Shown: positions 1-8,734, numbered from the stretch's first letter. The stretch: 64,000 bases of DNA from OLB11 sp041392835 (GCA_041392835.1 JAWKLF010000008.1:1-64000), one strand, 5' to 3'. The notes: generated by a model from the sequence alone, not told the origin. Translations and numbers: made by a program.

Positions 1-138
1 TGAAAAAGTTTTTTGAGAAAATTAAGTGTATAACGGTTGACCATAAGACACCCTTTGACACTATTCAGAACTTTGTTTTTTGCAGTTTCAGAAAATTACA
101 AACGACTTGACACGACACGAAAAAATAGAAGGGCGAAG

Positions 139-271
139 GCATAACAGCACATTGGCAATAGGCGGGGTTTCGTGCCCCGCAGACAGTTTTGTGGTAGCCG
201 AAAGTTCAGTTCTCCGAACTAACTTTTGTGCTGAAAAGCCCGCCCATCGCCAATCTGCAAAACGTTAGCGG
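139..271 (-). repeat. attC-like imperfect palindrome A
   Basis: An imperfect palindrome of about 130 bases. Its long arms are TTGGCAATAGGCGGG at 152-166 and CCCGCCCATCGCCAA at 239-253, which pair with two mismatches. Two hairpins sit in the loop (GCGGGG/CCCCGC near 162-180, and AAAGTT-AGTTC/GAACT-AACTTT at 201-226). Read on the minus strand it starts with CCGCTAAC and ends with GTTATGC, resembling integron R'' and R' boxes. It begins six bases after the stop codon of the minus-strand small gene, the place an attC site takes in a gene cassette. The structure is seen; the attC identity is inferred. Confidence 0.5.
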
Positions 272-276
272 TAATG

Positions 277-537
277 TTATTCTACACTACCTACCCATTT
301 ACATTTAACACCTCTTTTTTCATTAATAAAAGATTTGGCAGTTTTTACACCACCCACCGATTTTATATATTTACCATCAATAGTAATTGAATAGCATTTT
401 TGATAACCCCGTTTATCGTGAAAAGTACCTTGATTTACTATTCTATCTCCAAACTCATTCGTAAATACATTAACCACTACCGCTAACACATTATTTGCGT
501 CAGTGGGGGTGTCGTGCTTTTTTGTATCTGTGTGCAT
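277..537 (-). CDS. small hypothetical protein in a cassette-like unit
   Basis: An 86-residue reading frame that I do not recognise. The ATG at 537 lies inside palindrome B. A GTG at 477 would give a 67-residue protein starting nine bases inside the proposed cassette, which fits cassette layout better. The sequence is basic and soluble-looking, with no signal peptide or membrane segment. It contains a pattern that could be a small beta-rich fold (YSITIDGKYIKSVGG). Its stop codon is immediately followed by palindrome A. Flanking boxes GTTAGCGGTA (264-273) and TACCGCTAAC (478-487) are perfect 10-base inverted copies. Function unknown. Confidence 0.45.
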   Translation of the reverse strand: MHTDTKKHDTPTDANNVLAVVVNVFTNEFGDRIVNQGTFHDKRGYQKCYSITIDGKYIKSVGGVKTAKSFINEKRGVKCKWVGSVE

Positions 538-613
538 ATCTTAAAATTTAGTTTATTAATTGAACTATGGTGGTGTAACGCCCCACCGAACGCAAATAAT
601 CGGAACGTTGGGT
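481..613 (-). repeat. attC-like imperfect palindrome B
   Basis: A second imperfect palindrome of similar length. Its arms are ATTATTTGCGT at 490-500 with AGTGGGG at 502-508, and CCCCAC at 581-586 with ACGCAAATAAT at 590-600. Read on the minus strand, the outer boxes are ACCCAAC (613-607, an exact RYYYAAC match) and GTTAGCG (487-481). It would be the attC-like site of the cassette preceding the small gene. No gene is clear on the minus strand upstream of it, so the 538-911 stretch otherwise holds only this site, element C and unassigned sequence. Confidence 0.45.
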
Positions 614-800
614 GCAAGTGTAAAAGACAACGACCCGACAGAAAACAACGGACTAAAAACAAGAAAAATGTAACCCATTTTGACACGTGACCAAAGACAT
701 AGAAACGATATTATTAACGGACAACGAGTAAGCCGACACTCATTGCCGACCCTATGTTTTTTATTTTTTTTCCACCGCACATTTTTTAAAAACAATTTTC

Positions 801-901
801 AGCCAGCCCGCAAATGGCACATTTGGTTTTGCTCGACACACAAGCCAACGCTTCGCAAAACCAAAAGAGCTAAATTTTGCCACCGCACCGACCGACAATA
901 A
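801..901 (+). repeat. hairpin element C upstream of hsdR
   Basis: A hairpin with arms TTTGGTTTTGC (822-832) and GCAAAACCAAA (855-865), a perfect 11-base pairing, lies just before hsdR. Its non-stem parts, CACATTTG, CACACAAGCCA, CAAAAGAG and a following CCACCGCAC stretch, recur in the same order at 7287-7360 just after the OLD-family gene. There the stem has a different but still self-complementary sequence. It may be a recombination site or part of the hsdR leader. Confidence 0.45.
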
Positions 902-911
902 AAAGTAGAAC

Positions 912-3296
912 ATGAACAAAAAGGACTTATCAGAAGCCGACATAAAAGAGAAGTTTATAACTCCTGCCGTGACAAAGGCGGGTTGGGACGAACACACTCA
1001 GCTTGGACGTGAAATATTTTTTACTGACGGACGCATTTATGTGAAAGGTAAAATTACAGCAAGAGGAAAACGGAAATTTGCCGACTACATTTTGTTTTAC
1101 AAACCAAACGTACCTATTGCAATCATTGAGGCAAAAGACAACAACCATTCTATAAAAGCTGGAATTCAACAGGCATTAGGTTACGCCAACACGTTGGACA
1201 TTCCTTTTGTGTTTAGTAGCAACGGAGACGGCTTTTATTTCCACGACAAAACTGTTACAAGTGGAAACATAGAAATCGAACTTTCAAATGACGAATTCCC
1301 AAGTCCTGAACAACTTTGGGAGAAATACAAAAAATACAAAGGCATAAAAGACAAAGAAGTTGAAAGCGTTGTTTCAACCGACTATTTTTTAGACGGCTCT
1401 GGTCGTTCCCCAAGATATTACCAACAAATTGCCATTAATAGAACCATTGAAGCGGTTGCAAAAAAGCAAGACAGAATTCTTTTAGTAATGGCAACAGGAA
1501 CAGGAAAAACCTATACGGCTTTTCAAATAATTTACAGACTTTGGAAAAGCGGAGCAAAAAAACGAATTCTGTTTTTAGCAGACAGGACTTCGCTTATAGA
1601 CCAAACGGCAAGAGGTGATTTCAGGCATTTCAAAGATGCAATGACAATCATTAAACACAAAAATATTGATACCGCTTACAATGTGTATTTAGCATTGTAT
1701 CAAGGTTTGTCAGACAGCAAATCAGATGATGCTTACAAGCAATTCAGTCCTGAATTTTTTGATTTAATTGTAGTTGATGAGTGCCACAGAGGAAGTGCGA
1801 AAGAAGATAGCAAGTGGCGTGAAATATTAGACTATTTCAAAACTGCAACTCATTTGGGTATGACAGCCACACCAAAGGAAACTACCGAAACTTCAAACAT
1901 TCATTATTTCGGTGAACCAGTTTATACCTATTCACTTAGACAAGGTATTGACGATGGGTTTCTTGCTCCTTACAAAGTAATAAAAGTAACACTTGACATT
2001 GATGCCGAAGGTTGGCGACCAACAAAAGGCTTTTTAGATAAAAATGGAAATCCAGTTGAAGATAGAATTTACAACCGAACCGACTTTGATAAAAACATTG
2101 TTGTGGATGAACGCAGAGAATTAGTTGCAAGAAAAATAACGGAATTTCTAAAAGGAAATGACCGTTTCGCAAAGACAATTGTTTTTTGCGTTGACATTGA
2201 GCATGCCGAAGGCATGCGAACCGCATTGGCTAACGCCAATGCCGATTTGGTTGCTCAAAACAATAAGTATGTAATGCAAATTACAGGCGATAATGAAGAA
2301 GGGAAAAGAGAATTGGACAGTTTTATAAATCCAAGTGAACGCTATCCTGTTATTGCGACAACTTCAAAATTAATGACTACTGGCGTTGATGCTCAAACTT
2401 GCAAACTCATTGTATTGGATAGTAATATCGGTTCTCCGACAGAGTTCAAACAAATTATTGGTAGAGGAACAAGAATTAATGAAGAATACGGTAAAACGTA
2501 TTTCACCATAATGGATTTTAGAAATGTAACCAATCTTTTTGCAGACCCTAATTTTGATGGCGACCCTGTAATGATAAAAGATGTTACAGAAGATGATGAT
2601 ATTTCAGGAACAGACGATGAAGTAACAGACGAACCAATTGTTGATGTGGTTGATGGTGGTGATGTCGTTTTTCCAACGCATGAATATCCAACTGTAACTG
2701 GTGGCGGTTTTATAGTAGCAGAACCAAATCCAAGAGAAAAAATAAGAGTAAACGGAGTTGAAGTTAAAATCGTAAATGAACGAGTACAATATTTAGGTGC
2801 TGATGGGCGAATAATAACTGAAAGCCTGAAAGATTACACCAAGAAAAATGTAATTGAAAAATACGCAACACTTGAAACATTTTTGAATTCATGGAAAAAC
2901 GCTGATAAGAAAAAGGCAATCGTTGAAGCGTTGGAACAACAAGGGATTTTCTTTGAAGCATTGAAAGAAGAAATCGGCAAAGACTTTGACCCTTTTGATT
3001 TGATTTGTCATGTTGCTTTTGAAGCAAAACCATTGACACGAAAGGAAAGGGCAAACAACGTGAAGAAAAGAAACTACTTTACCAAATACGGTGAGAAAGC
3101 ACAATCTGTAATCAAAAGTTTGCTTGACAAATACGCAGATGATGATTTACTCACCATTGAAAGTTTAGATGTTTTAAAACTTGACCCATTAAACAAATTA
3201 GGTTCACCACTCGAAATAATTAATGCTTTTGGTGGAAAAGAAAATTACATACAAGCATTAAAAGAATTGGAAAACGAACTTTATAAAGCGGCATAA
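912..3296 (+). CDS. hsdR: type I restriction enzyme R subunit (HsdR)
   Basis: The motor and nuclease subunit of a type I restriction-modification system, which translocates and cuts unmodified DNA. The N-terminus holds a PD-(D/E)xK nuclease (D58, E73, K75 in the string IIEAK). It is followed by a superfamily 2 helicase with Walker A MATGTGKT (193-200), a DECH box (289-292), TATP (318-321) and a conserved GRGTR helicase motif VI. An Asp/Glu-rich linker (about residues 556-575) precedes the C-terminal HsdM/S-binding region. At 794 residues it is of normal length for the shorter R-subunit group. Its stop lies three bases before the hsdM-hsdS start, so the three genes 912-7264 look like one operon. 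Confidence 0.93.
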   Translation: MNKKDLSEADIKEKFITPAVTKAGWDEHTQLGREIFFTDGRIYVKGKITARGKRKFADYILFYKPNVPIAIIEAKDNNHSIKAGIQQALGYANTLDIPFVFSSNGDGFYFHDKTVTSGNIEIELSNDEFPSPEQLWEKYKKYKGIKDKEVESVVSTDYFLDGSGRSPRYYQQIAINRTIEAVAKKQDRILLVMATGTGKTYTAFQIIYRLWKSGAKKRILFLADRTSLIDQTARGDFRHFKDAMTIIKHKNIDTAYNVYLALYQGLSDSKSDDAYKQFSPEFFDLIVVDECHRGSAKEDSKWREILDYFKTATHLGMTATPKETTETSNIHYFGEPVYTYSLRQGIDDGFLAPYKVIKVTLDIDAEGWRPTKGFLDKNGNPVEDRIYNRTDFDKNIVVDERRELVARKITEFLKGNDRFAKTIVFCVDIEHAEGMRTALANANADLVAQNNKYVMQITGDNEEGKRELDSFINPSERYPVIATTSKLMTTGVDAQTCKLIVLDSNIGSPTEFKQIIGRGTRINEEYGKTYFTIMDFRNVTNLFADPNFDGDPVMIKDVTEDDDISGTDDEVTDEPIVDVVDGGDVVFPTHEYPTVTGGGFIVAEPNPREKIRVNGVEVKIVNERVQYLGADGRIITESLKDYTKKNVIEKYATLETFLNSWKNADKKKAIVEALEQQGIFFEALKEEIGKDFDPFDLICHVAFEAKPLTRKERANNVKKRNYFTKYGEKAQSVIKSLLDKYADDDLLTIESLDVLKLDPLNKLGSPLEIINAFGGKENYIQALKELENELYKAA

Positions 3297-3299
3297 GAA

Positions 3300-5612
3300 A
3301 TGGCAAATGTAGGTGCAGTAATAAGCAACATAAGAAATATAATGAGGCAAGACAGAGGAATCTCTGGCGATGCACAACGATTAGAGCAATTGGGTTGGAT
3401 GTTGTTTCTTAAAATAATGGACGACAAAGACCAAGAATTAGAAGTAATAAAAGACAACTATGTTTCTGTAATTCCTGAAAAATTCCAATGGAGAAATTGG
3501 GCAACAAATCCCGAAGGAATTACTGGTGATGAATTAATAAATTTCATTGATAGCAACGAACTAACAAACAAAGGACTTTTTCTATCATTAAGGGAAATAA
3601 AAAGCTCAGCAAATCCAAAACGAGCAATGATAGTAAAGGAGGTTTTTGATGGCACAAATAACTACATGAAAAGTGGTTATGAAATGCGAAAGGTAATCAA
3701 CAAGCTCAATGAAATTGACTTTACAAAATCAGAAGACAAACACGTTTTCGGAAATATTTACGAAAGCATTTTGCAGGAGTTAAGAGATGCAGGAAACAAA
3801 GGCGAATACTATACGCCACGAGCCGTAACTCAATTAATGACGATGATGACCGACCCAAAATTGGGCGAAAAAGTATTAGACCCAGCGGCTGGTACAGGCG
3901 GTTTCTTATCAGCGGCTATTGACCACGTAAGAGATACTTATGTAAAAACAGTTGATGATGAAGCTCTATTACAAAATTCAATAATTGGTTGGGAATTAAA
4001 ACCAGTTGCGTATGTATTAGGCTTAACAAACTTAATTCTTCACGAAATTGACGTTCCCGATTATCATTACATAGACAGTTTAAAGAAAGAATACAATAGC
4101 ATTGGCAAGAAAGACCAGGTTGATGTAATTCTTGCAAATCCGCCATTTGGAGCAAGCATAGCGGACGGAGTAGAAACAAACTTTCCTTCAACATACAGAT
4201 GCAAAGAATCGGCAGACTTGTTTGTAATTCTGATGATACAGTTATTAAAACCAAATGGTAGATGTGCAATTGTGTTGCCTGATGGTTCAATTACAGGTGA
4301 AGGAGTAAAAGCAAGAATCAGAGAAAAATTACTTACAGAATGTAATGTGCATACGATTATCAGAATGCCACAAAGCACATTTTTTCCTGCAATTGTAGGG
4401 ACAAATTTATTGTTCTTTGAAAAAGGCTCACAGACCAATGACATTTGGTATTACGAACACAAATTACCAGAAGGACAAAAAAGTTATTCTAAAACTAAAC
4501 CCATTCAATTTGAAGAACTGAGACCAATAATTGAATGGTGGAATGATAGAACTGAAAATAAGTTAGCATGGAAAGTAAATTTCAATGACCTAAAAAACTT
4601 TGATTTGGATATTAAGAATCCGAATGAAACAATTGTTGAATATGAGAGTTCAGACAAGCTTTACAATATTTATGACGATGCTAATTCAAAAGCAGAATCT
4701 TTAATTACTGAAATTGTTAATGAAGTATTTGTAGAACCAAATCCAACTTTAGAGAGCATTATTTCTCAAAATATAGGCTTACTTAAAAATCAAGATTCTG
4801 TAAAACTTTTAAAGACAGCAATCTTAAAAGAAGCAATACAAGGCAACCTAACTTCCGAATGGAGAAAACAAAACCCTAATGTTGAGCCAGCAAAATTATT
4901 ACTAAAACGAATAAAAGCAGAAATACAAAAACTAATCAAAGAGAAGAAACTAAAAAAGGAAAAGGAACTTGAACCAATCGCAGACTCTGAAATCCCTTTT
5001 GAATTGCCTAAAGGTTGGCTTTGGTGTAGGCTTGGAAATATAGTTCAACATAATGCAGGCAAAACACTTCACAAGGGAAATAATACAGGTATTTTAAAAG
5101 ATTACCTTACAACATCAAATGTATATTGGGGTTTTTTCAAATTGGATAATGTCAAGCAAATCCAAATAGAACCAAAAGAATACGAAAGATGTACAGCCAC
5201 AAAAGGTGATTTATTAATTTGTGAAGGCGGTGATGTTGGTAGGTCAGCTATATGGAATGAGGATTATGAAATTTGTATTCAAAACCATATTCACAGAGTA
5301 AGACCTTATTGCCAAGTAAATTCAAAATACATTTATTATTACATGAACTATTTACATTCAAATAATTTAATTTTAGATTATAAAAAGGGAATGGGAATAG
5401 GCAATTTATCTGGGACAGCATTAGCATCTATCAAACTAACACTTCCACCTCTTGAAGAACAACAAGCCATTGTTGAAAAAGTTGACTTGCTAATGAACAA
5501 GTGCCTTAAACTTAGTCAAGAAATTGAAACACTCGAAAAGCATGGTATAACATTAATGAAAGCAATGTTCAACGAAACTTTTGAAACCAAAACCGAAGAA
5601 TGCCAAGACTAA
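3300..5612 (+). CDS. hsdM: fused type I methyltransferase-specificity protein (HsdM-HsdS, one TRD)
   Basis: A single 770-residue chain joins HsdM and about half an HsdS. The first 130 residues are the HsdM N-terminal helical domain. The N6-adenine methyltransferase follows, with the AdoMet-binding motif LDPAAGTGGF (193-202) and the catalytic NPPF (280-283). From about residue 505 comes the HsdS central conserved helix (ILKEAIQGNLTSEW) and a lysine-rich spacer. One target-recognition domain (about 565-725) then leads into a C-terminal helix starting LPPLEEQQAIVEKV. Conventional HsdS has two such domains, so this chain probably acts as a dimer reading a symmetric site (inference). It overlaps the next gene by 13 bases. 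Confidence 0.9.
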   Translation: MANVGAVISNIRNIMRQDRGISGDAQRLEQLGWMLFLKIMDDKDQELEVIKDNYVSVIPEKFQWRNWATNPEGITGDELINFIDSNELTNKGLFLSLREIKSSANPKRAMIVKEVFDGTNNYMKSGYEMRKVINKLNEIDFTKSEDKHVFGNIYESILQELRDAGNKGEYYTPRAVTQLMTMMTDPKLGEKVLDPAAGTGGFLSAAIDHVRDTYVKTVDDEALLQNSIIGWELKPVAYVLGLTNLILHEIDVPDYHYIDSLKKEYNSIGKKDQVDVILANPPFGASIADGVETNFPSTYRCKESADLFVILMIQLLKPNGRCAIVLPDGSITGEGVKARIREKLLTECNVHTIIRMPQSTFFPAIVGTNLLFFEKGSQTNDIWYYEHKLPEGQKSYSKTKPIQFEELRPIIEWWNDRTENKLAWKVNFNDLKNFDLDIKNPNETIVEYESSDKLYNIYDDANSKAESLITEIVNEVFVEPNPTLESIISQNIGLLKNQDSVKLLKTAILKEAIQGNLTSEWRKQNPNVEPAKLLLKRIKAEIQKLIKEKKLKKEKELEPIADSEIPFELPKGWLWCRLGNIVQHNAGKTLHKGNNTGILKDYLTTSNVYWGFFKLDNVKQIQIEPKEYERCTATKGDLLICEGGDVGRSAIWNEDYEICIQNHIHRVRPYCQVNSKYIYYYMNYLHSNNLILDYKKGMGIGNLSGTALASIKLTLPPLEEQQAIVEKVDLLMNKCLKLSQEIETLEKHGITLMKAMFNETFETKTEECQD

Positions 5613-7264
5613 AACAAATTACAATAGAAGGTTTCCGTTCAATTTCAGAGCAGGTAGTAATTAACTTTCCTGAAAACAAACCTGTGGTTTTAATAGGAGA
5701 AAATAATTCAGGTAAATCAAATATTATTCGTGCAATTGAATTGATGTTTGGTGAGTTTCACCCGAAGTATAAAAAACTTGAAGATTACGACCATTACAAA
5801 AGAGATACAAAAAATCAAGTTATTATTGAAGCCACTGTTGCTGATTTGCATGGAACATTATCAAATTACGGTAAGCCATACAATTGTAGCGGTTTTAAAT
5901 TTCGTTCTAACAAAGGAAAGGAAAATGATTTTGTTGGTGTTCAGTCGGCAGATGGTGTGGAAAATCAATTTGTAAAAGGCGAATTAAGAGATGAATTATT
6001 ATGTATTGTAGTTAATTCAGAACAAAATTTAAATTATCAACTTAGCTATTCAACTAAATTTACGTTACTATCCAAAGTAACCAAAGCTTTTCATGATAAA
6101 CTAACGGACGACACGGCAAGAGTTGAAAAGTTGAAAGGTTTTTTTGAAGAGATTAAAACTACTTTCATGGAAGTGAAAGAGTTTAATGTATTCAGCGAAA
6201 ATATGTCTTCAATAGCCAATACAGTTTTGTCAAATATGACCCATGCTTTGGCTTTTGATTTTTCGGCATACGACCCAAGTAACTACTTTAAAACATTACG
6301 TGTCCACCCTACCGAAGATGGCGAAACAAGAGCCTATGAAGAATTAGGAACAGGTCAGCAACAAATTTTGGCTTTGTCTTTTGCTCATGCTTACGCTAAA
6401 TCATTTTTAGGTCAAGGCTTGCTATTTATTCTTGACGAACCCGAAGCCCATTTGCATCCTTTGGCTCAAAAATGGTTAGCAAAAAAGATGTTTAAAATGG
6501 CAGAAGATGGTTTGCAAATCATCTTAACAACACACAGTCCTTATTTTGTGGACTTGAATTATATTGAAGGTATTAATCTCATTCGCAAAGATTCCGAAAC
6601 TACTTTAAACATAAACCAAAACGCTACTACATTATATAATCATTGCCTTAAAACTGCATCCAATCCACACAAGACAAAGGAAGAAACCATTGTGCCATTT
6701 TATGCAAACAATTCTACATCGCATATTTTATCGGGTTTTTTCGCAAATAAAATTGTCCTTGTTGAAGGTCCAACAGAGGAATTGGCTTTGCCAATTTATT
6801 TTGAAAAACTTGGTTTTGACCCAACAGAATTTGGAATTGAAATTATAGGAGTTGGCGGTAAAGGTAATCTTGCAAAATGGTGGCGACTTTTTACTTTATA
6901 TCAAATACCAACTTTCATTTGCTTTGACAACGACTATAAAAAGGATGATGAAAAAGGTTTTAAACGTAAAGACGCATTAAAAGCAATTGGTATCAAAGAC
7001 GAAGAACTGGACGGAATTTTAGGAATTGACACTTGGGCAATCTCTGACCGTTTCTGTGTATTCGGGACAGACTTTGAAACAACAATGAGAGCTTCGTTTG
7101 CAGACTATGCCGACATTGAAAAACAAACAATTGAAACACTTGGTAGCAGTTCAAAAAACTTAATAGCAAGGGAGACAGCTAAACTAATCAACCTGCATGA
7201 CGACAGCGAAGGCAAAACTCAAATGACCAAATTAATTGAACTCATTAAAAAATTGACAGTATAA
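5600..7264 (+). CDS. OLD-family ATPase with TOPRIM nuclease domain
   Basis: A 554-residue ABC/SMC-type ATPase. The Walker A is GENNSGKS (33-40), the signature-like loop ELGTGQQQ (248-255), Walker B LLFILDEPEAHLHP (274-287) and the H-loop TTHSP (310-314). The C-terminal third looks like a TOPRIM nuclease, with VEGPTEE (E389) and a FDND pair (D443, D445). This architecture is that of OLD and GajA nucleases, which act in phage defence. Its start lies inside the end of hsdM-hsdS (13-base overlap), so it is translationally coupled to the restriction system. No GajB-type helicase lies next to it. The 'defence partner' role is inferred from position and family. Confidence 0.85.
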   Translation: MPRLKQITIEGFRSISEQVVINFPENKPVVLIGENNSGKSNIIRAIELMFGEFHPKYKKLEDYDHYKRDTKNQVIIEATVADLHGTLSNYGKPYNCSGFKFRSNKGKENDFVGVQSADGVENQFVKGELRDELLCIVVNSEQNLNYQLSYSTKFTLLSKVTKAFHDKLTDDTARVEKLKGFFEEIKTTFMEVKEFNVFSENMSSIANTVLSNMTHALAFDFSAYDPSNYFKTLRVHPTEDGETRAYEELGTGQQQILALSFAHAYAKSFLGQGLLFILDEPEAHLHPLAQKWLAKKMFKMAEDGLQIILTTHSPYFVDLNYIEGINLIRKDSETTLNINQNATTLYNHCLKTASNPHKTKEETIVPFYANNSTSHILSGFFANKIVLVEGPTEELALPIYFEKLGFDPTEFGIEIIGVGGKGNLAKWWRLFTLYQIPTFICFDNDYKKDDEKGFKRKDALKAIGIKDEELDGILGIDTWAISDRFCVFGTDFETTMRASFADYADIEKQTIETLGSSSKNLIARETAKLINLHDDSEGKTQMTKLIELIKKLTV

Positions 7265-7365
7265 AATGCCAACGCTAAAGTCATACACATTTGCAAGCCA
7301 CACAAGCCAGCCCACGAGCCAAAGCTTGCAAAAGAGTATGCCTTTCCAACCGCACAGACAGAGCA
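7265..7365 (+). repeat. hairpin element D, partner of element C
   Basis: It begins four bases after the OLD-gene stop with GCCAAC (7268-7273). A hairpin TTTGCAAGC (7290-7298) / GCTTGCAAA (7324-7332) follows. Loop and flank pieces CACATTTG, CACACAAGCCA, CAAAAGAG and a CCAACCGCAC stretch match element C in order and orientation, while the stem sequence differs and still pairs. Together, C and D are diverged direct repeats bracketing the 6.4-kb restriction/OLD operon. GCCAAC also pairs with GTTGGC at 7457-7462, so D and E may be the two halves of one long palindrome. The 7265-7627 gap holds D, E and the 60-base repeat, but no gene. Confidence 0.45.
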
Positions 7366-7404
7366 ACACAGCGGACAGACAAACCACGACCGAAAGAAGG
7401 GCAG

Positions 7405-7462
7405 CTTGTAACAACTAAGTTTTCGTGCGGTCTGGAAGACCGAGCATGAAAACGCTGTTGGC
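7405..7462 (+). repeat. hairpin element E (attC-like)
   Basis: The stem is GTTTTCGTGC (7419-7428) against GCATGAAAAC (7444-7453) with one G-T pair, closed by an inner GGTCT/AGACC hairpin. The flanks are AACAACTAAG on the left and GCTGTTGGC on the right. The same flanks (CAACAACTAAG ... CTGTTG) surround a different but equally complementary stem at 38,779-38,857. Changing sequence with kept pairing points to selection on the folded strand. Confidence 0.5.
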
Positions 7463-7519
7463 TGAACCGATTACAAGCTAAGCAGTAAAATTTTATTATG
7501 GAGATATCGAACTTTTAAT
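7460..7519 (+). repeat. 60-base repeat, copy 1
   Basis: A 60-base stretch beginning GGCTGAACCGATTACAAGC and ending ATCGAACTTTTAAT. It is identical to 38,874-38,933 except at two positions (A/C and A/G). Both copies directly follow a hairpin element with AACAACTAAG flanks. The copies diverge a few bases after the end. Downstream, copy 1 runs into the IS91-like element and copy 2 toward the IS3 element. Confidence 0.85.
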
Positions 7520-7627
7520 AGTTCTCGATTTAGCTGTAAGTGGTACAGCTTTGTATGAATTTTATTTTCATATTGTTCAAAACGGTTTCATTATTTCATT
7601 TCTTCATACACCTTCCCCTACCCACCA

Positions 7628-8734
7628 TTATGCAGGATTAGATTGTGTCACCAATAAATATTTTTGTGGTGGACCGCGTTTACCAAAAACATCTATTGTG
7701 ATCATGGTGCCCGTTTTACAACATGGACATTTGTGCAGTTTTGTTGCCACTGTTTTTGTGTTTACAACTTGCATTAATTGCGCTTGAAGATTTTTTAGTT
7801 TTTGTCTTTTCCACGTGCTACTCAAAAATCCATAATGACGAATGCGTACAAAGCGATGTGGTAAAATATGTTGTGCAAACCGACGTGTAAATTCTTTGAG
7901 CGTTATGGTCATCTCTTTTTTTGAACCACCTTGTTTGTAATCTTTATAAGTAAATGTGACGCTTTCTTGGTTTACATTTTTTATTCTGCTATTGCCAATG
8001 GCCACCTTGTGCGTATATCGCCCCAGATATTCTATCACGCTGGAAGTATTGCCAAATGGGCGTTTGGCATACACTACCCAATTTTTGTTGAACAGTTTAT
8101 CAAATAATAATTTGTCGTTTATGTCTCGCTTGCGCAAGCTCGCTATCATCTTAGCACGAAAAACTTTACTCAAGGCTTTTACACTAAATAGATATTTACC
8201 ATCGGCTCGTATCTTTTCAAATTTGCCTTTTGCGTTTATGCCGCCTCCCGGAATAATGCAATGTACATGTGGATGCAAGGATAAGTTTTGCCCCCAAGTA
8301 TGTAGTATCGTAATCATGCCCATGTGTAGATTTTTAGTTTTGCCAAATTGCGCTATGCTTTGCCATGCACTTTCAAACAAACTATCATAAAGCTCTTTGG
8401 GTTTGTACATGCACAGATTATTCAACTCCGAAGGCAATGTAAAAACGACGTGGAAGTACGGCACAGGTAACAGTTCTTGCTCTCGTTTTTGTACCCAAGC
8501 TTCGCGCTTATGCCCTTGGCATTTCGGGCAATGTCTGTTTCTGCATGAGTTATATGAAATATGAATGGTACCACAACTTGTACAAGCATCTATGTGTCCG
8601 CCAAGTTCTTTGGTTCGACAAATTTTTATAGCACGAATGGTTTTGAGCTGATGCACATTCAAATCCATTTTTTCTACCTCCTTGCCTAAATTGCGAAACA
8701 CATCCGCTACTTCATATTTTGGCGAAGCGTGCAT
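7628..8734 (-). CDS. IS91-family transposase (HUH/Y2 type)
   Basis: A 368-residue rolling-circle transposase. An N-terminal zinc-binding domain carries C51, C54, C64, C69 and C72. It is followed by the HUH metal-binding motif HPHVH (154-158) and the two catalytic tyrosines in YLGRY (236 and 240). A second Cys pair (CPCC) near the C-terminus may bind metal too. It has full length for the family and no visible damage. The start overlaps the end of the upstream recombinase by 23 bases. Confidence 0.9.
   Translation of the reverse strand: MHASPKYEVADVFRNLGKEVEKMDLNVHQLKTIRAIKICRTKELGGHIDACTSCGTIHISYNSCRNRHCPKCQGHKREAWVQKREQELLPVPYFHVVFTLPSELNNLCMYKPKELYDSLFESAWQSIAQFGKTKNLHMGMITILHTWGQNLSLHPHVHCIIPGGGINAKGKFEKIRADGKYLFSVKALSKVFRAKMIASLRKRDINDKLLFDKLFNKNWVVYAKRPFGNTSSVIEYLGRYTHKVAIGNSRIKNVNQESVTFTYKDYKQGGSKKEMTITLKEFTRRFAQHILPHRFVRIRHYGFLSSTWKRQKLKNLQAQLMQVVNTKTVATKLHKCPCCKTGTMITIDVFGKRGPPQKYLLVTQSNPA

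Noticed and set aside
1..44. Minus-strand frame starting MVNRYTLNF at 44 and running off the window
   Set aside because: Only 14 codons visible; it could be the next cassette gene, but cannot be supported.
80..268. 62-residue plus-strand reading frame
   Set aside because: It runs through palindrome A, has no recognisable domain, and its composition reflects the hairpin arms.
680..901. 73-residue plus-strand frame before hsdR, and overlapping minus-strand frames
   Set aside because: No conserved pattern; the region is hairpin element C and AT-rich sequence, and frames on both strands overlap each other.
5600..7264. Gabija system
   Set aside because: The OLD/TOPRIM protein resembles GajA, but no GajB UvrD-like helicase is adjacent; it is coupled to hsdM-hsdS instead.
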